A stretch of DNA of 64,000 nt from Spirodela intermedia (taxonomy: Eukaryota; Streptophyta; Magnoliopsida; Alismatales; Araceae). Made by a program: the position numbers and the translations under genes. The stretch spans positions 3,852,386 to 3,916,385 of the forward strand of contig LR746267.1 of assembly GCA_902729315.2 (NCBI GenBank). The letters are read 5' to 3'. The notes below the pieces were generated by a model that worked only from the letters and a program-made list of their open reading frames with translations, searched no databases and was not told the DNA's origin. Every line of letters begins with the position of its first letter. The first letter of the stretch is position 1. This document shows positions 50,934 to 60,081 of this stretch, in pieces.

Positions 50934-50944
50934 GGATTCGAACC
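50934..50944 (-). promoter_or_regulatory. tRNA box B-like word in the LTR
   Basis: On the minus strand this reads GGTTCGAATCC, a perfect match to the internal B box of tRNA genes. The other LTR has one change at 59558-59568 (GGTTCGAATCT). I see no tRNA cloverleaf around it, so it is a tRNA-derived or tRNA-like patch rather than a tRNA gene. Confidence 0.5.
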
Positions 50945-50988
50945 CGTGTCGGTTGCCCCCGCCTCTTCTGAGGAAGGTGATAGGTTTA

Positions 50989-51030
50989 GTCCCACATCAG
51001 TTATGCGCCAAATGTTCTGGCGAATATATA
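50989..51030 (+). promoter_or_regulatory. snRNA-type promoter motif (USE plus TATA) in the 3' LTR
   Basis: GTCCCACATCA at 50989-50999 matches the plant snRNA upstream sequence element RTCCCACATCG at 10 of 11 positions. AATATATA begins 23 bases later (51023), the spacing known for Pol III-type plant snRNA genes such as U6 rather than the longer Pol II spacing. The counterpart in the other LTR is at 59613-59654. The TATA is nearly palindromic and could also serve the element's own minus-strand promoter. Confidence 0.45.
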
Positions 51031-51051
51031 GTAATGTTACATTTCTAAGCA

Positions 51052-51246
51052 AAGTCTCTTTCTCACGCGTGTACGACCACTCCTTGCCCCACAGTCGGCT
51101 GGCCACCGGTGACGTGGAAGGGGAGTGGCACACACGTGCCCCCATCAGTTCAAGCCGCTCGAGCCCTTGCTCGCAGCTACTCCCCGACTGCACTTCCGAC
51201 CCGCTTGCAGGCTCGGCTGGCCGGCAAGTCCCCCCATTTTGCAATA
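51052..51246 (+). ncRNA. Possible small RNA unit inside the LTR, hypothetical
   Basis: Downstream of the USE/TATA pair lies a GC-rich body of about 190 bases, unlike the AT-rich flanks, followed by TTTT at 51237-51240 and TTTTT at 51247-51251 that could end Pol III transcription. Within it CCACTCC (51077-51083) can pair with GGAGTGG (51122-51128), and the same pair is kept in the other LTR (59701-59707 with 59746-59752). It does not match the starts of U1-U6, 7SL or U3 RNAs that I know. Transcription is unproven. Confidence 0.25.
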
Positions 51247-51452
51247 TTTTTATTTTTATTTCTTGTTCTTCATTTATCTCAAAAGTAAGACTATAAAAAT
51301 CCTATAAAATCACATAATTACCCAAAAATTCACGTTAATTAACTGAAAACCACTTTTTACACTTTAACACAAATATAAGTCTATTTATCATGAGTTAAGG
51401 CTAAAACTATATTATTTACTAATTATTAACTCATGATAATGAAGACTTATCA

Positions 51453-53171
51453 CACCCCCCAACTTAAATCATTGCTAGTTCCTTAGCAATGAAATTACGA
51501 AAATAAAAATTTACAAATCTCAAATATCATATTTCAATACAGAAAAAAAAATACAATTAGAAATGATGCACCTTTAGACACTTTAGATTCTTATATCAAG
51601 TATTTAAGAATGATGTCAGGCACTTAAATGTTTAAACACTCCTTGGAATAACAATCTAGACTTCACTTCTTCTATTCACATCGTTATCACTTCTTCACTC
51701 ATAGATGTATTTACAAGATGTTCTAATTATCAATACTCATCCAAGAATAATATTGATCCTACATTTCCCTTTTTCTTTGACTTAATTTTTGAAGTTTGCA
51801 CTATATTTCTTCCTTATTTTTTTTTTTATATATATAGTGGATAAGTAGCTTTTCCTATAGACAAATTTTGATAATAAGAATGATGTCTCACACCCTCCAT
51901 GTGTACTCTTCATTTTCAGGGCTTTCACTTTATCCACTTATTTTGCAACAAGTGTTTTTCTATATACGATTTTCGACAATGAGAATGATGTCTCACACCC
52001 TCCATGTGTACTCTTCGTTTCTAGACTTTTCACATTGCTCTCTTTCTTTTTTTCGAAATAAGTGATTTCTCCTCACAAGTCCTATAGATAAGGGTGCAAA
52101 AATCTCTATTAAACTCAAATGATCACTCAAATTTTCACATCAAGTAAATACTATCCATCAAGATCATGAAGTGAGAATCTGTAAAATCAAATCCATGCTA
52201 TCTATCATGTATCCAAGGAGTATTCCAACATTTCATGCTATTAGATCATTCTTTTGACTCAATAATAATCTTCCTAGTATTTTTTGGTATCAATCAATCT
52301 AATTGATTTAATTTTTCATGCATGCAATATGATGTAAGAAATTTGTAAATTAAATAGTTCTGATAGTTCCTTTTTCTGTTTTCAGTTCTATTTTTTGCAA
52401 CAATAAATTTGTCATAAATAAATCAAAACTATCCTCTTTATAGCTGTAATTTCGAATTTCAGTAATATATGTCTAGGGGATTGAAATGTGAGAAAAGGGT
52501 CTCTAGAATTTCAAATTTTGGGCTATTTTTTGTCTACTATTTTTGACAGTCTGTTGTTCTTGACAGAAAACTAGAAAATAGATGTTGCAATTTTTCTGAA
52601 ATTTATTTTATTTTTTATTTTTTTAGTTGTTGTTCTATTACAAACACATGTTCTTAATCGTCCTACAGCATAAATTAATAATGAATACTTCACCACCCAA
52701 CTTAAAAATGACATTGTCCTCAATGACACAGAAAAATCGAAACAGAATATGCAGAAAATATAATTTTCAAGTGAAGCATGCATATATGCAAAGTTAAGCA
52801 TTAAAAATGTTATCATAAATGATAAAGCTCAACAAGACATCACCTCAACCTCGTTTTTAATTTTTCACTTCATCTTACAGAAACAAATATTATGAAATTC
52901 TAAGAAAAATAGAGCTTAAAAAAATCAAATAGAATGAAATAAAAACCATGGGTTGCCTCCCATGCAGCGCTGAATTTAATGTCTCCAGCTGGACTCCTTG
53001 ATCTTACTCTTGAATTTCTTTTAATAATAAAATTTCTTTTTCTACAAGGCGTTCATGTTCTATGTAATGTTTAAGCCACTGTCTATTTACCTTAAAGTTA
53101 TGATCACTTTTAGGATCTTTAATCATTACAGCCCCATGATCATATGTCTCTTCCACCACATAAGGCCCTTT
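51453..53171 (-). other. Athila region between integrase and 3' LTR
   Basis: A polypurine tract reads AAGTTGGGGGGTGTGATAAG on the minus strand at the LTR edge (51452-51465). The remaining 1.7 kb is AT-rich without a long frame; the extra env-like frame some Athila elements carry is not visible. The integrase C-terminal tail (WLKHYIEH-like, near 53075) fades out at the right edge. Two imperfect copies of an AATGATGTCTCACACCCTCC phrase lie at about 51880 and 51981. Confidence 0.6.
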
Positions 53172-54167
53172 TCATTTTGATTTTAATTTTCCTAGGAATA
53201 ATTTCATCCTAGAATCATATAACCACACTTTTTGTCCGACATCAAATTTTTTTCTGCTAATGTATTTATCATGAAAAGTTTTAGTTTTTTCTTTATATAT
53301 TCTATGATTTTTATAAGCTTCATTCCTCAACTCCTCTAGTTCATATAGTTGAAAAATTCTATGCCCACTAGCTGATTTTTCATCCATACATAAATTTTTT
53401 ATAGCCCATAATGCTTTATGCTCTATTTCCACAGGAAGATGACATGGCTTTCCAAAAATGAGACGAAATGGAGACATACCTATGGGATTTTTATAAGTTG
53501 TTCTATAAGCCCATAATGCATCTTATAATTTCGTGGGCCAATCTTTCCTATCTGGTTTAACTATTTTTCTCAAAATTCTCTGAATTTCCCTATTTGCTAC
53601 TTCAGCTTGCCCATTTGTTTGGGGATGATATGGAGTGGCTACTATATGGTGTATTCCATTCTTTTTCAACAATTCCCTAAAATGTTTATTTGTAAAATAT
53701 GTTCTTGCATCACTAATAATCACTCTAGGACATCCAAATCTCGAAAAAATATTTTTCTGCACAAATTTCATCACGATTTTATGATCATTAGTTCTAGTAG
53801 GAATAGCTTCCACCCACTTCGACACATAATCAACAACAAGCAAAATATATTCATATTTTTCAACTGATGGGAAGGGACCCATGAAATCTATTCCCCATAC
53901 ATCAAAAATTTCGACTACTAACATGTTACTCATGGGCATTTCATCTTTTTTACTCATGTTACTTATAGATTGGCATGAAATACATGTTCTACTAAATTCT
54001 ATAGAATCTCTAATGATTGTAGGCCAATAAAAACTACACTGAAAAAATTTTGCAGCTATTTTTCGTCTAGAGAAATGTCCTCCACAGTTAGATGAATGGC
54101 ACATGTTAATAATGCTATGGTATTCTTCTTTAGGAACACATCTCCTTAAAATTTGGTCATTGCCCAA
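53172..54167 (-). pseudogene. Athila integrase, broken by a stop
   Basis: Reading from 54167, the frame shows the HHCC zinc-binding part (CISCQ visible), the core with DFMGPFPSVEKY, then ISDARTYFTNKHF and NGQAEVANREIQ, so the Asp-Asp-Glu catalytic triad is present. A stop interrupts it near 53525, and the frame resumes as [25 protein letters not shown], a phrase characteristic of Athila integrases. It would insert element cDNA but cannot be made whole. Confidence 0.85.
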
Positions 54168-54461
54168 GTAATATAAATCAGGATCATGTCAAAAATAATT
54201 TCTAATCTTAGAAAAGAAATGATGTTTTCTGTTCTTGTCCCACTATTCTAGAGTTTTTCCAGAAACCAGAAAATTAACAATATGTGCATACCATGGTGAT
54301 GGTTGATGTTGAGCTGCCATCAATTGTTCATCTAGAAATGCATCTTATAAAGGTGCTGCATTTATTCCTGTATCACTTAATCTAGAAAGATGGTCAGCAA
54401 CAGCATTCTCGAAACCTTTTTAATCTTTTATTTCTAAGTCAAATTCCTGCAACAATAAAAT

Positions 54462-55751
54462 CTATCTTAATAAACGTGGCTTTGCATCTTTCTTATTTAA
54501 TAGATATTTTAATGCTGCATGATCAGTATAAATAATAATTTTAGCTCTCAAAATATATGATCTAAACCTTTCTAACGAAAATACTATAGCTAACAACTCT
54601 TTTTCAGTCTTGGTATAATTTAATTGAGCATCGGATATAGTTTTACTAGCATATGAAATTACTATGGGTTTTGACTCTTTTGTTTGTCCTAGAACGGCCC
54701 CCATTGCATAATTCGATGCATCACACATTATTTCAAAGGGAAGGGACCAATCAGGAGCTTGTAAAATGGGTGCCTCAGTAAGTAATCTTTTTATTTCAGA
54801 AAAAGACTCAAAACATTTCTCATCAAAATTAAAAGGCACATTTTTAGATAATAGCATGGTGAGAGGTTTAGAAATTTTCGAAAAATCTTGAATAAATTTT
54901 CTGTAATAACCTACATGGCCCAAGAAAGATCTAATCTGTTTTACTGAATTTGGAGGTTTCATTTTACATATAATATCAATTTTTGCTCTATCCACCTCTA
55001 AACCCCTTTCACTCACAATATGACCCAACACAACTCCCTCTCTAACCATAAAATGTGATTTCTCCCAACTCAAAACTAATTTTTTCTCTATGCATTTCTC
55101 AAGTACATGCTGTAAATGATTTAAGCATTCATCAAATGATTCACCAAAAATAGAAAAATCGTCCATAAAAATTTCCATGCATTTTCCAATCATATCAGAA
55201 AAAATAGACAGCATACATCTTTGAAATGTGGCTGGAGCATTACATAGACCAAAAGGCATGCGTTTAAAAGCAAAAGTATCAAATGGACAAGTGAAAGTTG
55301 TTTTTTCTTGATCTAAAGGGTTTATATAAATTTGATTATAACCAGAGTATCCATTCAGAAAACAAAAAAAGTTTTTTCCAGCTAATTTTTCTAGAATTTG
55401 ATCAGTAAATGGTAGGGGAAAATGATCTTTTCTAGTAACTGAATTTAATTTTCTATAATCAATGCAAACCCTCCAACCGGTAGTTAATCTTGTTTGTATT
55501 TCATCTCCATTTTTGTTTTTTATAACCGTGATCCCTGATTTTTTTGGCACCACTTGTGTAGGACTAACCCATTTGCTATCTGAAATAGGATAAATAATAT
55601 CAACAGCCAACCACTTTAAAAATTCTTTTTTTACAATTTCCATCATGTTAAGATTTAATCTTCGTTGTGGTTCCATGCTAGTTCTAGCCCCCTCCTCTAG
55701 ATATATACTATGCATGCATACATTCATATCAATGCCTCTTAGATCATTCAT
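54462..55751 (-). pseudogene. Athila reverse transcriptase and RNase H, truncated
   Basis: A 429-codon frame with the Ty3 reverse transcriptase signatures WRVCIDYRKLNSVTRKDHFPLPF, KRMPFGLCNAPATFQRCM and FMDD at the catalytic aspartates, followed by the RNase H region (YTDHAALKYLL). A stop separates it from the upstream protease frame and another ends it within RNase H; coding similarity continues past that stop to about 54180. Confidence 0.9.
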
Positions 55752-55778
55752 TTTCCAGCCTATAGCCTTCTTATTTTT

Positions 55779-56855
55779 TCAAAGTACATCTAATAATTCT
55801 TCTTCCTGTTCATCACTCAAATCAGCTGCAATAATAATAGGAAATGAATTATTTTCCTCCAAAAACATATATTTTAAACTAGAGGGAAGAGGTTTCAACT
55901 CTAAATTCAGATGATCTTCCTCTTTCTTTTCTTCCAAATTTATATTCTCTATTTCCTCTAATTCTTCCAGCACACAGTTATCAATAACATCTGGATCATC
56001 AAAATCATCTAGAAGATCTATGATATGACAATCATATACTTGGGATTTCTTAAGATCATTTGATACCTCAAAAATTTTAATTTCTACTGATTGATCTCCA
56101 CATGAAATTTTCGTAATACTTGTGGAAAAATCAATATTCATCTTTGCTGTATGCAAAAATGGTCTCCCTAGGATGATTGGTGTATCATAAAACTGTCCAT
56201 TAAAATCCATTTCCAGCACTACAAAATCAGTTGGAAATTTACACCCTTTAACTGTCACTATCACATTTTCTAAAATACCTCTAGGATGTTTCATGGATCC
56301 ATAAGCAAATTGTAAGGTAACAGTAGAAAGTTTAAGATCAGAAATATTAAATTTATCACAAATACTTACAGTTAATAAATTAATACTAGCACTAGTGTCA
56401 AGTAATGCATTTTGAAAAATGGATCCACCAATATCACACAAAATTAAAGGGGCACCTGTATCTCTCAATTTGTATGGTAATTGATTTAATAATAATGCAC
56501 TAGCATGCATAGATAATTTTTCTACTCTAGGTGCCATTTTTGGTGTACACATTTCTTTCAAAACTCTAGCATATTCAAGAATATGTTCAATGGCAGTGAG
56601 TAAAGGAAGATTAATTTGCACATCTTGTAAAATTTTCTTTATTTCTTCATTGTGTTCCTTTTTCTTTCTTTGTCTAGGCTCTAAAGCTTTAGGAAATGGA
56701 ATGGTCGTCCTCTCTTTCGAAATTTCCTTGGTAGAATCTATAAAATCCTCTTCTACTCCTATTTGATTTTGTTTTGGGTTGTCCAGGTTTTTTTTTTCTT
56801 CTAATGTTTGGGGATAAGGATCAGGTAAGATCTTACCACTCCTTAATGCATTCAC
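55779..56855 (-). pseudogene. Athila gag end and aspartic protease
   Basis: A 358-codon frame. The retropepsin active-site phrase reads LLDTSASINLL, where Asp-Thr-Gly/Ser-Ala is expected, and ILGRPFL follows in the flap-distal part, both typical of Athila. The frame closes at 55779 with a single in-frame stop before the reverse transcriptase. Confidence 0.85.
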
Positions 56856-56869
56856 TATCCTAACATTTT

Positions 56870-58294
56870 CATTTCATGGGTTTTTTTCTAGATTCATGCT
56901 ACTAGACTCCCTTTGCTGAAATCCTATTGTTGGGCGGTTCCCTGGATTTTCTATGGGCTGACTAGGTAGCTGTCTCTCTTCTCTCTTATTCCCAAGAGCC
57001 TCTATAATTTGTTTCTGGTGCAGCATCATTTGATTCATAGTTTGTTGCGTCATTTGGCTCATTTGCTGCATCATTTCCATAGCATCAGGTTGAATTTGAG
57101 AGGACCGATTTTTCTGAAATCTGTTTTCTTATTTTGGATGAAATTCAGAGTTTGAATTGGGTCCAAGTGCTTCTGGAGTTTGAATATTATTTGGGTCTCT
57201 CTATGAAAAATTATTCCTCCAATTAGGATTATAAGAATTTGAAAAAGGTTCCTTATTTCTATTAAAACCGTGAGCTACTTGCACTTGTTCTTGCATAGGG
57301 TGAAATGATTGATCTAAATTATAACATTGAAATTCATAATAATCATTTTCACTATACATAGGACATGTACTATTTGAATTAAGTTGAGGGTTAAAAGGCT
57401 TTCTAATATTGTCAATAAGTAAATTAATTTTTTCTAATATTTGATTAATCTGATTAACCTCATTTCTAAGTTTAGAATCATCATCATGATGCAATTCATA
57501 AACTCCTCTCTTCTTATCCATGTCATATAATTCAAAAGAGGCTTGATCTCTAGAATTTTCACTTAAATTCTCATAAAGATTGTAAATCTCATCAGGGGTT
57601 TTCTCCATAAAAGCTCCTCTATATATAGAATCAACCATATTTCTATGTTGTTCTAATAATCCATCATAAAAAATTTTATTGAGCTGCCACTTGGGTATAG
57701 CATGATGAGGACACTTTCTAAGTAAATCTTTGAATTTTTCCCATATCTCATGCAAAGTTTCTCCTGATCTTTGAGAAAAACTCTATATATGTTTTCTCAT
57801 ATTTTGAGTTTTTCCTAAGAGATAAAATTTTTGAAGAAAGTCCTGTTCTATATCTTTCTAGCTAGTTAATTCTCTATCTAATGTGGATAGCTAATGACTT
57901 GCTTTGTCCCTAAGTGTATGAGGAAATAATTTCATCTTAATAATTTCTAGTGTAACTTGAGAGAGATTAATTAAATCACAGACCATATAAAATTTTTCTA
58001 AGTGCTGATGAGGTTCCTCTAAAGGTAATCCATGAAATTAGGGAGCATTTGAAAAATTCTTGGATTTATTTTGAATTTAACAGTGGGTGCTAATGGGACT
58101 CTAATATTGGATGCTCTTTGAAATGAATCAGGGATATAATGATTTTTCATGACCATAGGATTGTTCTCAGTTTGACCTATACTTCCTTCAGGATCCATCA
58201 AAATTAATTTTTCTTTTGGATTTTTATTTTTGAATGAAATAATGAAAGGATTTTCTAGATGCAAGGATCTTTTACCATGCATAAAAAAAATCAA
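56870..58294 (-). pseudogene. Athila gag, fragmented
   Basis: Three frames (58294-58019, 57755-57201, 57080-56874) hold gag pieces. The middle one has the Athila capsid phrase WEKFKDLLRKCPHHAIP and a long glutamine/asparagine-rich tail. Stops between the pieces show decay. Confidence 0.8.
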
Positions 58295-58469
58295 TAAATT
58301 CGAGGGAAAAGTTTAGTAATTGTTACCCTCCTTTAGTATGCTCCAGTCCTTGCCTTGCTTCTTTTCGTTCCCTTTTTCTAAAAAAAATAATTTGGCAAGA
58401 AAAAAAAAAAAGAGTTAATTTTTTTTTTGTGTACTCTAAGAGAAAAACAGAAAAATACTAAATATTATG

Positions 58470-58495
58470 CAATACATCCCCGGCAATGATGCCAA
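58470..58495 (-). other. Primer binding site, tRNA-Asp type
   Basis: Directly inside the right LTR the minus strand reads TGGCATCATTGCCGGGGATG. The canonical Athila primer site complementary to tRNA-Asp is TGGCGCCGTTGCCGGGGA; three bases differ, all explicable as transitions. Confidence 0.8.
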
Positions 58496-58499
58496 AATT

Positions 58500-60076
58500 T
58501 GACGTGACTCAGTCATTGTATATTAAATCACGCAAATCTAAAATTTATAAAACTAGAAAATATGATTTTTCAAATATTTAGAAGTATTTCTGAACAAATA
58601 TATCAATTATAATTCAATAAAACTTCCAAAAATAGTGGTAATTTTCCAAGTTGATCACAGGGATGTAATATAATATTTGGTAATTATTTAGATTTTTTAT
58701 CAATAAATACGATTTTCTATGAATTGTATACTAGGAAATGAAAAGGAAATATATTTAAAATTCACGAAAAAAGGAAATAAGGGTGCGGACGTCAAGATGA
58801 CGTCAGCGCCCCGCGAACGTGAATCGGGCAGTAACAGAGTTCTGCCCGGCGATTCTTATGTAAGTAATTATAGACGATTTAATTAATCAAATTAAGATCT
58901 ATAAAATCCAGAAGAATCGTAATTGAACGAAGTATATTTTGGTAAATTAAAATCACACAAAGTATCACTAAATGAAGCGTAAATTAAGTTGAAAGCAGGA
59001 AAACAGAATTCCGGCGTCACGACGGCGATGTGTCGGCGATGCACCGGAATCCTGAGCATTCAGGAGGATCGTTGTATAGTGTCTATGGCCTCGAAGGCTC
59101 TCCTTGGACAAAGACGACGTTGGTAATCTCTAGATCTCCTTGCGAAGTCTAGAGATTAATGAAATGGGTCATCGACTCGTCTCTGGCGGCTGTCACCTGA
59201 CGGAGAGGAGCTGGATGGAGGTGGGGCGCATCTCAGGGAGCTTTATCCTCAGGTCTGTGCAGCAAGAGGAGGCTCTTCATCGCATCTGGTACACTCTCAG
59301 GAGGTGGGGACTCGTCTCCCAACGGATCGTCCTCTTCCCGACGACGGCTTGTTCGTCGATCAATCAGAGATGATTTACTTGATGGATTCGCGATCCTTTT
59401 ATTGTGAATCCTTCAGCAATTTGAGTAACAATGCTCCGCAAATCGCGTTGACGAGATTTTCACCGATGATTCAACGATTCTGGTTACTTAATCCTTCACC
59501 GGCGATATGTAAGAAAGTTGCGATAATCAGATAAAAATATGAGTTTTGGCTTTAGGAAGATTCGAACCCGTGCCGATTGCCCCCGCCTCTTCTGAGGAAG
59601 GTGACGGGTTTAGTCTCACATTGGTTGTGCACCGAATTTTCGGGTGAATATATAGTAATGTTACATTTCTAAGCAAAGTTCCTTTCTCGCGCGTGTACGA
59701 CCACTCCTTGCCCCACAGTCGGCTGGCCACCAGTGATGTGGAAGGGGAGTGGCGCACAGGTGCCGCCATTGGTTCAAGCCGCTCGAGCCCTTGCTCACGG
59801 CTACTCCCCGACTGCGCTTCCGACCTGCTTGCGGGCCCGGCTGGCCGGTAGGTCCCCCCATTTTACAATATTTTTATTTTTATTTCTTGTTCTTCATTTA
59901 TCTCAAAAGTAAGACTGTAAAAATCGTATAAAATCACATAATTACCCAAAAATTCACGTTAATCAACTGAAAACCACTTTTCACACTTTAACATAAATAT
60001 AAGTCTATTTATCATGAGTTAAGGCTAAAACTATATTATTTACTAATTATTAACTCATGATAATGAAGACTTATCA
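58500..60076 (-). repeat. 5' LTR of the Athila element
   Basis: 1577 bases, lacking the 49-base segment of the other LTR. Contains a perfect TGACGTCA at 58798-58805, a box-B-like word at 59558-59568, and the decayed USE/TATA pair at 59613-59654. Its last bases, CTTATCA, match those of the other copy. Confidence 0.9.
59613..59654 (+). promoter_or_regulatory. snRNA-type promoter motif in the 5' LTR
   Basis: GTCTCACATTG at 59613-59623 followed after 23 bases by AATATATA at 59647-59654. It differs from the other LTR copy by three transitions; taking the consensus base at each gives the exact plant USE, GTCCCACATCG, suggesting the ancestral LTR had a perfect element. Confidence 0.4.
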
Positions 60077-60081
60077 GCACT

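Larger units (their letters stand above)
49826..51452 (-). repeat. 3' LTR of the Athila element
   Basis: 1627 bases. Contains a 49-base segment absent from the other LTR (between 14-base repeats at 50512-50525 and 50561-50574), a tRNA box-B-like word at 50934-50944, and the snRNA-type promoter motif described separately. The GC-rich 50100-51240 part is flanked by AT-rich ends. Confidence 0.9.
49826..60076 (-). mobile_element. Athila-type Ty3 (Gypsy) LTR retrotransposon
   Basis: A 10.25-kb element in minus orientation with LTRs at 49826-51452 and 58500-60076. Both LTRs begin TGA and end ATCA on the plus strand. The primer site next to the right (5') LTR resembles the 3' end of tRNA-Asp, as in Athila. 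In element order come gag, aspartic protease, reverse transcriptase, RNase H and integrase. In-frame stops (for example between protease and reverse transcriptase at about 55780, and in RNase H at 54460) make it non-autonomous. The five bases outside the LTRs, GTGCT and GCACT, match at only three positions, so no clean target duplication exists. The LTRs differ at about 9 of the first 166 bases, mostly transitions, meaning the insertion is not recent. Confidence 0.92.

Noticed and set aside
50934-51010. A tRNA gene in the Athila LTR
   Set aside because: Only the T-arm-like box B is present; I found no matching D arm, anticodon arm or acceptor pairing.
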